Source: Streptococcus mitis (GTDB taxonomy: Bacteria > Bacillota > Bacilli > Lactobacillales > Streptococcaceae). From it: a stretch of DNA of 64,000 bases. The notes below the pieces were generated by a model. It did not search any database and was not told where the DNA came from. It saw only the letters and a list, made by a program, of their open reading frames with translations. The position numbers and the translations under genes were made by a program. Positions 19,149 to 28,184 of this stretch are shown piece after piece. The stretch covers positions 1 to 64,000 of the forward strand of contig NZ_SPGF01000002.1 of assembly GCF_005844455.1 (NCBI RefSeq). Reading direction: 5' to 3'. Numbering within the stretch: the stretch's first letter is position 1; every line of letters begins with the position of its first letter.

Positions 19149-19676
19149 TTAACCTTTCATTCTTCCATTTGGAATAATCACTTCCTGTAATAGTGTTTCT
19201 TCCTCTGCTATTCTATGATATAAAATAGTAGCATATACAGGAAAAATAAAGATAAAAGTTACGTAAGCATGACTCACCAGGGCCAACCCAACTAGTTCCG
19301 GTAAAATATTTAAAAAGTAATTAGGATGCTTTACAGTTCTAAAAAGGAAGTGATCTACATATTTGTGATTATTGACAAGCATAAGCTTTACTGTCCAAAT
19401 ATCTCCCAACAAGTGAATCACCAACATCAACATCAGCATAGAAAAAATAAGCAAGACTAAACCAACCATGCTCATGCCATCAAAATTTGTCTTGTGCACC
19501 ATTGCTTCAACGAAGCAAGAGAGATAAAAAACAATATGAGCCATCGTTAATCGTTTTGTATTCTCAACTCCAAATTCTTTCCCGCCATTGCTAAGGATTC
19601 GTTTTTCATTCTCCATCGAACGTTTTAAAAAAATCAATCGAACGAAGAAGGTTACTAAAATAATCGCTAATACCAT
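19149..19676 (-). CDS. Isoprenylcysteine carboxyl methyltransferase-family membrane protein
   Basis: 175 aa with four to five membrane segments. The C-terminal half has the ICMT/PEMT-type motif FRTVKHPNYFLNILPELVG and a late EE pair (RIAEEETLL), which in the family contribute to methyl-donor binding. Substrate in bacteria is unknown. It lies between hk06 and pspC on the same strand, after a terminator, and may be read together with pspC. A gene at this position is conserved in pneumococci as I recall. Confidence 0.75.
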   Translation of the reverse strand: MVLAIILVTFFVRLIFLKRSMENEKRILSNGGKEFGVENTKRLTMAHIVFYLSCFVEAMVHKTNFDGMSMVGLVLLIFSMLMLMLVIHLLGDIWTVKLMLVNNHKYVDHFLFRTVKHPNYFLNILPELVGLALVSHAYVTFIFIFPVYATILYHRIAEEETLLQEVIIPNGRMKG

Positions 19677-19742
19677 ACCAGTATCCTTTCTTTTTTCTAT
19701 ATTTAAAATAATATTCTCATGTTAAACCTATGTGAACTTTAA

Positions 19743-19767
19743 CAAAAAAAACGGAGAGATTTCCGTT
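19743..19767 (-). terminator. Terminator after hk06
   Basis: Minus strand AACGGA (19767-19762), 6-nt loop, TCCGTT (19755-19750) followed by eight T. It ends the rr06-hk06 transcript. Confidence 0.8.
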
Positions 19768-19783
19768 CTGTTACTTTATACAA

Positions 19784-21124
19784 CTAATCTGCTTGCAAGC
19801 AAATTTTAAATTCCATTCCCTGTTCATAAGGGAGAAAACTATAGGACATTTGATAACTTTCTAGGATGTTATTCACGATATAGAGTCCCAAACCAGACCC
19901 TTCAGACTTGTCTGTAACAACTTGAGAGTGGTAAAAAATATCAAACAAATGATTCAACTCTTCTTGATTAAGAGGTTGGCAGGTATTTTTGATAGAAAGA
20001 TAGCCATCTTGCTCGGATAGGATTACGCGCCCTTTTTTATCTGAATATTTAATTGCATTACTAATCAGGTTTGTCAAAACCTTATCCAATGCCTTGAGGC
20101 TCATGACGACCCTGGTATCATCTGTCAATTGATTTTCAATTTCTATTCCTCTTGAGCGTGCTAATTCCTGATAGCGATATAAAACATCCGTCAAAACAGT
20201 CTGGACTATCAAGGTCTCGCTACACTCTGTCCACTCTTGGAACTTAGAGGACTCCAAAACTTCTTCGAGCAAGTGGCTCATTTGATCAATTTGATCGATA
20301 CTCTTTGCTATATACTTAGGGTGGTCTTTATAATCCCCAATATTGTACTGCATATTCTCTAGAATAATTCGAAGACTGGCTAAAGGGGTTTTCAACTCAT
20401 GTGACGCTCCACGAACAAAAGAAACTTTCTGCTTTTGCAACCTGATAATCCGTTCATTTCTTCTCTCAGATTCACCAATGACTGCCAGCAAGTTTTCATA
20501 CACATCATTGATTTGCTTTCCAACTTCCCCAACTTCATCCTTTCGCGTTTCATCAAAGCGAATATCATGATCCAACTCCTGCATCTTACCTGTAACTTTT
20601 GAGATATAAAAGAGAGGCTCCAATAAACGTTTCGTATAGAAGTAGGAAAAGAGAAAAGCAAATACAAGCGTTGCTAGAAAGGTATAAGGGAGATAGAGAA
20701 GCATAATCCGTGTTGCCTCTTTATAAATATCCACACCTTGAATAAATTGAATGGTTACCTTTTTACCATCAACTGTCGTAATCTGACGGTCAATCGTTAC
20801 GATATAGTTAGTGGGACTGCCTTCCTTTATTTCCAAGTCATGCACAAGGGAAATTCTCTTGTCCAGTACATCATCTTTCAAATGGGCAGAGATGTGAAGA
20901 GACTTCGAATAGGACTCCAGCAAACTAGGCAGTTCATGAAAATTTTTACCTTCTAAGTACCTGCTCATAATAGTCGCACTCTCATTAAACTTCTCACCCT
21001 CTTGCTGAATGTAATAAAAAGGAAAGGTCAGATAGATGGCAATGTGGATGACCAAAGCAATTGCACCTAAAAGCGAAAAACTTCTTAAAAATGATTTGGT
21101 TAATAATTTAGGATTTTTTATCAT
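19784..21124 (-). CDS. hk06: Sensor histidine kinase of TCS06
   Basis: 446 aa. Two membrane helices (about residues 14-36 and 140-162) flank an extracellular sensor of about 100 residues. Then come a HAMP-like region, the phospho-acceptor motif [12 protein letters not shown], the N box [10 protein letters not shown] and the G box EGSGLGLYI. Its start overlaps the rr06 stop by 4 bp. In pneumococcus TCS06 is reported to control cbpA/pspC, which lies two genes downstream here. Confidence 0.88.
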   Translation of the reverse strand: MIKNPKLLTKSFLRSFSLLGAIALVIHIAIYLTFPFYYIQQEGEKFNESATIMSRYLEGKNFHELPSLLESYSKSLHISAHLKDDVLDKRISLVHDLEIKEGSPTNYIVTIDRQITTVDGKKVTIQFIQGVDIYKEATRIMLLYLPYTFLATLVFAFLFSYFYTKRLLEPLFYISKVTGKMQELDHDIRFDETRKDEVGEVGKQINDVYENLLAVIGESERRNERIIRLQKQKVSFVRGASHELKTPLASLRIILENMQYNIGDYKDHPKYIAKSIDQIDQMSHLLEEVLESSKFQEWTECSETLIVQTVLTDVLYRYQELARSRGIEIENQLTDDTRVVMSLKALDKVLTNLISNAIKYSDKKGRVILSEQDGYLSIKNTCQPLNQEELNHLFDIFYHSQVVTDKSEGSGLGLYIVNNILESYQMSYSFLPYEQGMEFKICLQAD

Positions 21125-21774
21125 AAGCTAATTTTGTATCCGGCATTTTTCACTGTTACAATACAATCCAGATCCAACTTCTTACGAAGATTTCGAATGT
21201 AAACATCAACTACTCTATCAAGAGGCAAATCTGCAAAATCATTCGAGATAGACTCGAGTATCTGCTCTCTACTCAAGACCTGGTTCTTATGTTGGATCAA
21301 ACATTTTAAAACCAACAATTCTTTCGGCTTAATTGCAACCTCCTCGTTCTTGACTCGAGCTTGGTAGGATGTGAAATCCACTGTCACATCTTGATAATGC
21401 CAAATATCCTCCACAACATAGTAACGCCTAAGCAGGGCTTGAATCCGTTTGACTAGGAGCACTAGTGAAAATGGTTTTGTCACATGATCATCAGCATAAA
21501 GGTCAAATACCTGCATCTGAGTTTCCTCATCTCCGAGTGCACTTAAGACGATTACAGGAATATCATGATTTCCATTAATTTCTTTTAACACCTCAAATCC
21601 GCTCCGCTTCGGTAACATCAGATCCAAGACCATCAGATGAATCGGTAACTCATAAAATTTCTCCAAAGCCTCCTGCCCATCCTTTGCTAGAATAACATGA
21701 TAGCCTTCTTCTCTCAAAAAAGCAGCGACCCCCTCTCTAATCATATCCTCATCATCTACAACTAAAATGTTCAT
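21121..21774 (-). CDS. rr06: OmpR-family response regulator of TCS06
   Basis: 217 aa. Receiver domain with acidic DD at residues 7-8, phospho-acceptor Asp51 in [12 protein letters not shown], and C-terminal winged helix ending [12 protein letters not shown]...GYKISL. It overlaps hk06 by 4 bp. The leader upstream holds a T-rich hairpin and a RUP element. Identity as RR06 rests on the neighbouring pspC and clpC. Confidence 0.88.
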   Translation of the reverse strand: MNILVVDDEDMIREGVAAFLREEGYHVILAKDGQEALEKFYELPIHLMVLDLMLPKRSGFEVLKEINGNHDIPVIVLSALGDEETQMQVFDLYADDHVTKPFSLVLLVKRIQALLRRYYVVEDIWHYQDVTVDFTSYQARVKNEEVAIKPKELLVLKCLIQHKNQVLSREQILESISNDFADLPLDRVVDVYIRNLRKKLDLDCIVTVKNAGYKISL

Positions 21775-21985
21775 CTATTTCCCTTCTTAACCTATCTAAA
21801 AGTCACTCTTTTGCTAGGTTTACATTATTTTCATTTCATACGCAAAAAAAGAAACAGGGCTCTGTTGAAATGATGGAAATTTCAGGAAACTCTGATCTTT
21901 TTCATTCTATACAAATCTTAATATTTATTCTTATTATAACCAATATTTACATATTGTCAACTTGTTTCCTTTGGTTTCATAAAAA

Positions 21986-22093
21986 TATAGTAGATTGAAA
22001 TAAGGTATGAACAAATCGATTAGGAAAGTCAAACTAATTTCTAGAAATATTTTTAGCAGTCGAAGTGTACTATTCTATATTCAATCTATTATA
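21986..22093. repeat. RUP element (repeat unit of pneumococcus)
   Basis: 108 bp with terminal inverted repeats TATAGTAGATTGAA and TTCAATCTATTATA, and the typical interior ATCGATTAGGAAAGTCAAA. RUPs are non-autonomous elements thought to be mobilised by IS630-Spn1 transposase. Confidence 0.88.
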
Positions 22094-22098
22094 AATAC

Positions 22099-22124
22099 AA
22101 AAAAATCAGGATTGCTCCTGATTC
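22099..22124 (-). terminator. clpC terminator
   Basis: AATCAGGA (22104-22111) and TCCTGATT (22116-22123), 4-nt loop, followed on the minus strand by a run of T. Confidence 0.85.
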
Positions 22125-22131
22125 TCCATTT

Positions 22132-24564
22132 TTAAGCAATATCAAATTTTAATTGACCAGCTTTGACACCAATCTTGAGAGTCTTACCTCCTAATAGTTC
22201 TCCCTTGAGGAGGAGCTCTGCCAACTTGTCTTCCACCTCTGTTTGCAGGGTTCTGCGAAGTGGGCGAGCTCCCATTTCTGGATCATAACCTTGGCTTGCC
22301 AGTAACTTCAACGCTGAAGCTTGCAGTTTCAAGTCGATACCCTTCTCTGCTAGGCTAGCAATCAATGGTTTAACCATGATCTTAACGATTTCCTGCATGT
22401 GTTCGCTATCCAAGCTATGGAAGACCACCTTTTCATCAATACGGTTAATAAACTCTGGTCGATAAGTTTTTTTCAACTCTTCAAAGATGCGTTTTTCCAT
22501 ATTTTCCTGGTCAAAACGAATGTCTTTCGCGCCAAAGCCGACCGTCTTGTCATCACGAAGGGCTGTCGCACCAAGGTTTGACGTCATGATGATAATGGTA
22601 TTTGAAAAATCCACCTTGCGTCCCTTGCTATCTGTCAAGACACCGTCGTCCAAAACCTGCAAGAGAACATTAAAGATATCTGGGTGGGCCTTCTCTACCT
22701 CATCAAAGAGGAGAACGGAGTAAGGTTTGTTGCGAACCTTCTCAGTCAACTCCCCACCTTCTTCGTAACCCACATAGCCCGGAGGAGCTCCATTGAGACG
22801 GCTGGCCGCGAATTTCTCCATATACTCACTCATATCAAAGCGGATAAGGGCTGATTCGTCATCAAAGAGGACTTCTGCCAGAGCCTTTGCCAATTCGGTC
22901 TTACCGACTCCTGTCGGCCCTAGGAACATAAAGGAACCAATCGGACGCTTGTGACTACGAATCCCTGACTGATTGCGGCGAATCGCACGACTAATGCTTG
23001 AAACAGCTTGATCTTGACCGATGACACGTTTGTGCAGTTCCGCTTCCAAGTTCAGATATTTCTTGGCATCAGTCTGAGTTAGTTTTTGGACTGGAATCCC
23101 TGACAAGCGACTCAAGGTGGTCAAAATATCGGATTCTGTCACCAAGTCTTTATAGACAGGGACTTCCTGCTCCTTTGCGATTAGCTGGGCAGCTTGTTTC
23201 CACTTGCCATCCATCAGGGACTTGTCAGCTGGACTCAAGTCGGATTCGACTGCTTTCACCTGCTTGGAGTTGTTTTGCACTGTTGCTGCCGCTTCATCTA
23301 AAAGGTCGATGGCAGAGTCTGGTAAGTGACGACTGGTCAAGTAACGATGCGCCATCTTAACAGCTGTTTCAACAGCTTCATCTGTAATTTGTACACGGTG
23401 ATGTTTCTCATAGGTAGCTTTCAAACCTTGCAAAATGGTCATGCTGTCAGCTAAACTTGGCTCTTCGATCGTCACTTTTGCAAAACGACGAGAAAGGGCA
23501 GCATCTTTTTCGATATGTTTTTGGTATTCTTCCTGAGTGGTTGCACCAACTGTTCTCAGAGTTCCGCGAGCCAAGGCTGGCTTCAAGATATTGGCTGCAT
23601 CCAGAGTCGAATCAATACCGCTACCAGAACCCATGATGGTGTGGAGTTCATCGATAAAGAGAATCACTTTGCCGTCTTCCTCGATATCCTTGATGATGTT
23701 GTTCATGCGCTCTTCAAAGTCACCACGGAAGCGTGTCCCTGCAACGACATTCATCAAATCAAGCTCTAACACGCGCATCTTAGCCATTTCCGCAGGTACA
23801 TCACCACTAGCAATACGCTGAGCAAGCCCAAGCGCCAAGGCTGTTTTCCCGACACCAGCATCCCCAACCAAGACAGGATTGTTCTTGGTCTTCCGACTCA
23901 AAATCTGAATCATACGCGAGATTTCCTTGTCACGACCGATAACTGGTTCTAACTTGCCAGAGCGCGCTTGCTCCGTCAGGTCATGCGTGTAATCCTCTAG
24001 ACCACCGCTCGGAGTCTGCGGCATGCCCATCATATTAGCCATAGAATTCTGCTTGTCGGCTACTGTACGATGACGTTGGCGTAAAGCCTTAAGGTCTTCA
24101 CGAGTCCAACCTGCCCGTTCTTCTAGATTTCGACGTAGAGCAGCAATCTTGACCTGATCTTTCTTATCTTCATAAGAAAAACCTGCTCTCTCTAAGATAC
24201 GAGTAGCCAAGGCATTGCCATCATGTAAAATCGCATAGAGAACATGCTCTGTCCCTAGCACCTTAGTATGGACCACTGATGCTACATATTCGGCTTCATC
24301 AAAAAGGACCTGCAAACGATGAGAAAACGGCAACTCCGTAAAGGTTTCATCCTGGCTGTAGTCTGTTTCAGTCAGTTCCAAAGCCACCTCTTCTAAACGG
24401 TCCATCTCATATGGATAATCATTTAAAGTCGCCCCTGCCACACTGTAACTATGATTGGACATGGCAATCAACAAATGCCATGACTCTAGGTAACGAGCTC
24501 CAAAATGGCCAGCAACCATGTAGGCACTTTCGATACATTCATTCAATGCTTTTGAATAATTCAT
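22132..24564 (-). CDS. clpC: ClpC ATPase, Clp protease unfoldase
   Basis: 810 aa. ClpN repeats in the first 150 residues, Walker A of the first AAA module GDAGVGKTALA, an intermediate coiled region, and Walker A of the second module GPTGVGKTELA, with the Clp signature RPEFINRIDE near the end. It unfolds substrates for ClpP. It begins 1 bp after the ctsR stop and is under the same CtsR-controlled promoter. Confidence 0.95.
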   Translation of the reverse strand: MNYSKALNECIESAYMVAGHFGARYLESWHLLIAMSNHSYSVAGATLNDYPYEMDRLEEVALELTETDYSQDETFTELPFSHRLQVLFDEAEYVASVVHTKVLGTEHVLYAILHDGNALATRILERAGFSYEDKKDQVKIAALRRNLEERAGWTREDLKALRQRHRTVADKQNSMANMMGMPQTPSGGLEDYTHDLTEQARSGKLEPVIGRDKEISRMIQILSRKTKNNPVLVGDAGVGKTALALGLAQRIASGDVPAEMAKMRVLELDLMNVVAGTRFRGDFEERMNNIIKDIEEDGKVILFIDELHTIMGSGSGIDSTLDAANILKPALARGTLRTVGATTQEEYQKHIEKDAALSRRFAKVTIEEPSLADSMTILQGLKATYEKHHRVQITDEAVETAVKMAHRYLTSRHLPDSAIDLLDEAAATVQNNSKQVKAVESDLSPADKSLMDGKWKQAAQLIAKEQEVPVYKDLVTESDILTTLSRLSGIPVQKLTQTDAKKYLNLEAELHKRVIGQDQAVSSISRAIRRNQSGIRSHKRPIGSFMFLGPTGVGKTELAKALAEVLFDDESALIRFDMSEYMEKFAASRLNGAPPGYVGYEEGGELTEKVRNKPYSVLLFDEVEKAHPDIFNVLLQVLDDGVLTDSKGRKVDFSNTIIIMTSNLGATALRDDKTVGFGAKDIRFDQENMEKRIFEELKKTYRPEFINRIDEKVVFHSLDSEHMQEIVKIMVKPLIASLAEKGIDLKLQASALKLLASQGYDPEMGARPLRRTLQTEVEDKLAELLLKGELLGGKTLKIGVKAGQLKFDIA

Positions 24565-24565
24565 C

Positions 24566-25024
24566 TTACTTCCCTTTTCTATCTACCTCTTGTATGACCT
24601 GTCGTAACATATTAGCACGAACAACTGGAGCTTCTTCTCCTAGAACGCGATCCAAAGCTACTGCCACCAGCAAATTCATCTCCTGCTTGGTCATCAATTC
24701 CTGCTCAACCAAAAGCTGCAGAATATCTTCATAAATTTCTTGACTAACTCGCTCACCAATAGAGTAAAGCAGCTCCCTGAGCATTTCATGATGACTAGAA
24801 AACTCAATCCGTCCTATACGAATGTAGCCTCCGCCACCACGCTTACTTTCAACCAAGTAGCCTCTACTTTCCGTAAATCGTGTCTTGATCACGTAGTTAA
24901 TCTGACTAGGAACAACCTGAAAAGTATCTGCCAACTGACTCCGTTGCAACTCCACGATACCAGATTGATCTAAAATCGCCTTGATGTAGGCCTCAATATG
25001 ATCCGATGTATTTTTAAATCTCAT
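24566..25024 (-). CDS. ctsR: CtsR repressor of class III heat-shock genes
   Basis: 152 aa. N-terminal helix-turn-helix QLADTFQVVPSQINYVIKTRF and the Gly-rich wing SKRGGGGYIRI that senses temperature in CtsR. C-terminal dimer/McsB-like contact region. It represses its own operon with clpC; an operator lies in front of it. Confidence 0.94.
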   Translation of the reverse strand: MRFKNTSDHIEAYIKAILDQSGIVELQRSQLADTFQVVPSQINYVIKTRFTESRGYLVESKRGGGGYIRIGRIEFSSHHEMLRELLYSIGERVSQEIYEDILQLLVEQELMTKQEMNLLVAVALDRVLGEEAPVVRANMLRQVIQEVDRKGK

Positions 25025-25051
25025 TACAAACCCACCTCTCTCTCTTTAAAC

Positions 25052-25074
25052 CTTGACTATCTTTGACTATTATA
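25052..25074 (-). promoter_or_regulatory. CtsR operator and -10 of ctsR-clpC
   Basis: On the plus strand CTTGACT-ATC-TTTGACT (25052-25068), a one-mismatch match to the CtsR heptad direct repeat (reverse complement). It abuts the minus-strand -10 TATAAT (25074-25069), so binding would block initiation. Confidence 0.85.
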
Positions 25075-25099
25075 CCGAAATTTTCTCATTTTTAAAAGA

Positions 25100-25144
25100 A
25101 AAAGGGCGCTGGTAAAGGATAATCTTCACCAACTCCCTATTTTT
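25100..25144. terminator. Terminator of the thiamine-precursor ABC operon
   Basis: Long imperfect stem, arms 25103-25117 and 25124-25138, with T-rich flanks on both strands. Confidence 0.6.
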
Positions 25145-25873
25145 CTACTTATCTAAACCTAATTCTGCCAAGATTTGACGTTTGTAGGCAATCTTTTGGA
25201 CTTCCTTGTCCTCATCTTCAGACCAATCTAGTTTAATTTCTGAAACAATCTGCCCAGGGCGATTTTTCAAGATATAGATGCGGTCGCTGAGACTGAGGGC
25301 CTCCTCGATACTATGCGTGATGATCAAGGTCGTTAGCTGCAACTGCTTATGAATCTCCAGATACCAAGCGTGGAGTTCCATCTTTGTCATCTCATCCAAG
25401 GCGCTAAAGGCTTCGTCTAAAAGAAAGAGTTTGTGCCCAAAAAGGTAGGTACGAAGCAAGGCCACACGCTGGCGCATTCCACCACTAAGTTCATGAGGAT
25501 ACTTATCCCGTACGGCTGTCAGCTGGAAGGTCGCAAGGATTTCATCTGCTCGAGCAATAGCTTCCGCCTTATCCACCTTTTGAATCGAGAGGGGCAGGAT
25601 GATATTGCCAAGCACCGTCTTGTGCTCCAAGAGAAGATCCTTTTGCAACATATAACTCACGCGACCCTTAGGATTTTCCTCGCCATCAAGGACAATTCGC
25701 CCAGACTGGACTTCTAAAATCCCAGCGATTAGGTTAAAGAGAGTGGTCTTTCCAACACCACTTGGACCTAGGATAGAAACCACTTCACCCGAAGTCACCT
25801 GCAGGTTGATATCCTCTAAAATCTTTTCATCGCCATAGGCATAGCTTACGTGTTCTAGTCTAATTTCTGTCAT
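25145..25873 (-). CDS. thiZ: ABC transporter ATPase for thiamine precursor
   Basis: 242 aa. Walker A LGPSGVGKTTLF, signature LSGGMRQRV, Walker B LFLLDEAFSALD. Similar to the taurine/nitrate/HMP importer ATPases. It overlaps the stop/start with the binding-protein gene. The upstream TPP riboswitch shows it belongs to thiamine metabolism. Confidence 0.87.
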   Translation of the reverse strand: MTEIRLEHVSYAYGDEKILEDINLQVTSGEVVSILGPSGVGKTTLFNLIAGILEVQSGRIVLDGEENPKGRVSYMLQKDLLLEHKTVLGNIILPLSIQKVDKAEAIARADEILATFQLTAVRDKYPHELSGGMRQRVALLRTYLFGHKLFLLDEAFSALDEMTKMELHAWYLEIHKQLQLTTLIITHSIEEALSLSDRIYILKNRPGQIVSEIKLDWSEDEDKEVQKIAYKRQILAELGLDK

Positions 25874-26886
25874 TATTTTACAAATTCATTAGTGAAGCCT
25901 TTGTCTGTCAAGTCTTCTTTAAGGATACCATTTTCTTTATCCCATTTGTAGAAGGCATTCCAGCGTTCTGCATCAAATTGTCCCCATTTTTTCTTGTCAC
26001 TTGCGTATTCTTTTGACAAGTATTTTTGAGATTCGATGACAAAGTCACGTTTTTCCTTGAGTTCAGGTGCATTTTTGATAAGAATATCCGCAGCTTCTTC
26101 TGGATGTTCCATGGCATATTGGTAGCCTTTTTTGATGGCTTGGATGACTTTACGAGCTTCTTCCTTGTTGTCTTTGAGATAGTCGTTGTTTGCGATAATA
26201 ACTGGTGAGTAGTAGTCAAACTCCTTGACATAGTCTTTCAAATACATGAAGTTGGCGTCTACGCCTTGAGATTTAGCAAGGATACCATCCCAACCGTAGT
26301 AAATCCAAGCAGTGTCAAAAACGCCATTGGCAATTGGTGTGATGGAGTTTGAGTCGTTGTTTGGTACTTTTTCGACCTTTTCGAAGTCTCCACCTTGAGA
26401 TTCCACCAAGGTTTTCAACATAGCAAGTTCAGTCGGGTCATTCCAAGTTCCGTATTTCTTCCCAACCAAGTCTTTTGGACTGCTGACATTGTCCGATTTA
26501 CGTGAGATGATTCCAGATGTATTGTGCTCTACGATAGCGGCAACGGCAGTGATTCCTGCTCCTTTTTCCAATTTCTTAGCCATGTAGTCTTGGAAATAGA
26601 TAGCAAATGGCGCCTTGCCATTGATCACCAAGTCAGACGAGCTTTCTTCAGGTGGCAATTTCAAATCAACATCCACTCCAGCTTCTTTGAAATAGCCTTT
26701 TTCCTTGGCCACATAAAGTCCGGTGTGGTTGGTGTTTGGTGTCCAGTCTAGGATAAAGTCAATCTTCTTAAGTTCTGCTTCTTTGTTGTCTTTAGAAGCA
26801 GTTCCTTGACCACAAGCTACAAGCACAACAGCTACAAGAGCTGTTACAAGCGTTAAAAACACTTTCCATGTTTTCTTCATTTTCAT
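25873..26886 (-). CDS. thiY: Substrate-binding lipoprotein, NMT1/THI5-like (thiamine precursor)
   Basis: 337 aa. Lipoprotein signal ending VVLVACGQG. The mature protein starts with the typical IDFILDWTPNTNHTGLYVAKEKGYF and has the NMT1/THI5-like periplasmic-binding fold. ThiY-type proteins bind formyl-aminopyrimidine or HMP. Middle gene of the permease, binding protein, ATPase set under the TPP riboswitch. Confidence 0.88.
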   Translation of the reverse strand: MKMKKTWKVFLTLVTALVAVVLVACGQGTASKDNKEAELKKIDFILDWTPNTNHTGLYVAKEKGYFKEAGVDVDLKLPPEESSSDLVINGKAPFAIYFQDYMAKKLEKGAGITAVAAIVEHNTSGIISRKSDNVSSPKDLVGKKYGTWNDPTELAMLKTLVESQGGDFEKVEKVPNNDSNSITPIANGVFDTAWIYYGWDGILAKSQGVDANFMYLKDYVKEFDYYSPVIIANNDYLKDNKEEARKVIQAIKKGYQYAMEHPEEAADILIKNAPELKEKRDFVIESQKYLSKEYASDKKKWGQFDAERWNAFYKWDKENGILKEDLTDKGFTNEFVK

Positions 26887-26917
26887 TTCCTCTTTTCTTT
26901 TTCAAAAACGCTCTATT

Positions 26918-27676
26918 TTAAGTACGTTTCCATTTAATCACATATTTTTCACTGATATCGACCAGCTTCATACCCAAAAGACTGATAATCGACACCAGAA
27001 TAATAATGGCAAACATGGTATCATACTGAAACAGTTTTTTAGACTGAATCATATAAACACCAAGACCTTCAAAACCTCCTAGCCACTCGGACACCACGGT
27101 TGTGATAAAGGCGTAGGAGACACTGACCCTCAGACCTGCATAAAAGTAAGGCAGGCTAACCGGGATTTTAAAATGCCACAGGATTTGCCAAGGGTTTGCT
27201 CGCATCAGACCAAATAAGGTCAGCATATCCTTGTCACAATGTCTAAAACCGTCCAAGATACTGACAATGATAGGGAAGGTTGTCGTCAGAATAATCAAGA
27301 CAATCTTGGGCAAAATCCCATAACCCAACCACAAGACCAATATAGGCGCTATGGCAATTGTCGGAATGGTCTGGATAACCACCATCATAGGATAGATAAG
27401 ATCATTGAGCCAAGAGAGACTATCCATGAGCACAGCCATGAGACAGGCAATAAAGACACCCAGAATTAGACCTAGTAAAGCCACTCTCAAGGTCGCCCAA
27501 CTATGGTGCCAGAGAAATTCTCTGTCACGAACAAAGGACTGGAGAATTTCAAGAGGAGTTGGCAGGATAAACTTGGGTAAAAGTTTGAATATTCCCGCTA
27601 ACTGCCAGACCGACAAGACTCCGAGAAATCCCAAAAGACTAATCTGTCGTCTCATCATACTTTTCAAGTTTGTCAT
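26918..27676 (-). CDS. thiX: ABC transporter permease for thiamine precursor
   Basis: About 252 aa from an ATG at 27676; an in-frame TTG lies one codon before. Five to six membrane helices and the permease EAA-like loop around FRHCDKDMLTLFGLMRANPW. It overlaps the end of the preceding small gene by about 38 bp. The start choice is not firm because the ribosome site is distant. Confidence 0.83.
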   Translation of the reverse strand: MTNLKSMMRRQISLLGFLGVLSVWQLAGIFKLLPKFILPTPLEILQSFVRDREFLWHHSWATLRVALLGLILGVFIACLMAVLMDSLSWLNDLIYPMMVVIQTIPTIAIAPILVLWLGYGILPKIVLIILTTTFPIIVSILDGFRHCDKDMLTLFGLMRANPWQILWHFKIPVSLPYFYAGLRVSVSYAFITTVVSEWLGGFEGLGVYMIQSKKLFQYDTMFAIIILVSIISLLGMKLVDISEKYVIKWKRT

Positions 27677-27929
27677 CAATACTTAAAATCTCTCCTACAT
27701 TTATTTTGATATTGGCAAAGACATTATCTGCCTCCTGCCCAGCCACTTCAAGCGCTTCTTTGAGAATGCGCATGAGCTCATCAAACTCCCCTTCCAAGAC
27801 CGTTTCAAATGGTGTCACTACCATAATCACTTCTTGAGCTTGCAGATAAGCAATGACCTGATCAATAACAGCAATTCGATCAACCCCCTGCGATAAGGGT
27901 AAAACTTGCAAGGCAATGCTTGCTTTCAT
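27639..27929 (-). CDS. MTH1187/YkoF-like thiamine-binding protein
   Basis: 96 aa from an ATG at 27929 with GAGGAGG six nt upstream; the longer frame starts inside the terminator region. Small alpha/beta protein beginning MKASIALQVLPLSQGVDR, as in the MTH1187 (DUF77) family, members of which bind thiamine or its pyrimidine. First gene after the TPP riboswitch. Confidence 0.85.
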   Translation of the reverse strand: MKASIALQVLPLSQGVDRIAVIDQVIAYLQAQEVIMVVTPFETVLEGEFDELMRILKEALEVAGQEADNVFANIKINVGEILSIDDKLEKYDETTD

Positions 27930-27960
27930 AAAAACCTCCTCTTCTCGTTTTCCTTTGACA

Positions 27961-27993
27961 AAAAGAAAAACCTTTACCATATATGGAAAAGGT
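27961..27993 (-). terminator. Intrinsic terminator of the TPP riboswitch
   Basis: Minus strand ACCTTTTCC ATATAT GGTAAAGGT (one mismatch) then TTTTTCTTTTT, directly after the aptamer. When TPP binds, this hairpin is expected to stop transcription. Confidence 0.8.
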
Positions 27994-28009
27994 GCAAAAT
28001 TAGGCCAAG

Positions 28010-28092
<83 letters not shown>

Positions 28093-28093
28093 T

Positions 28094-28122
28094 ATTATAT
28101 GGACATATGATAGCGCAAAACA
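28094..28122 (-). promoter_or_regulatory. Promoter of the riboswitch operon
   Basis: TATAAT at 28099-28094 on the minus strand, directly before the aptamer. The -35 region TGTTTT is weak. Confidence 0.6.
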
Positions 28123-28149
28123 AAAAAAATGTCAAGGAAACTGCTTACA

Positions 28150-28176
28150 GAAAAGAGCAGGAAATTTTTCCTGCCC
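28150..28176 (-). terminator. cbpD terminator
   Basis: GCAGGAAA (28157-28164) and TTTCCTGC (28167-28174), then CTCTTTTC on the minus strand. Confidence 0.75.
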
Positions 28177-28184
28177 CCAATTTT

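Larger units (their letters stand above)
21775..22131. other. Intergenic region between rr06 and clpC
   Basis: 357 bp. It contains a possible rr06 leader hairpin at 21840-21884 (ACAGGGCTCTGT, TGAAAT/ATTTCA), an RUP repeat (21986-22093) and the clpC terminator (22099-22124). No gene seen. Confidence 0.65.
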
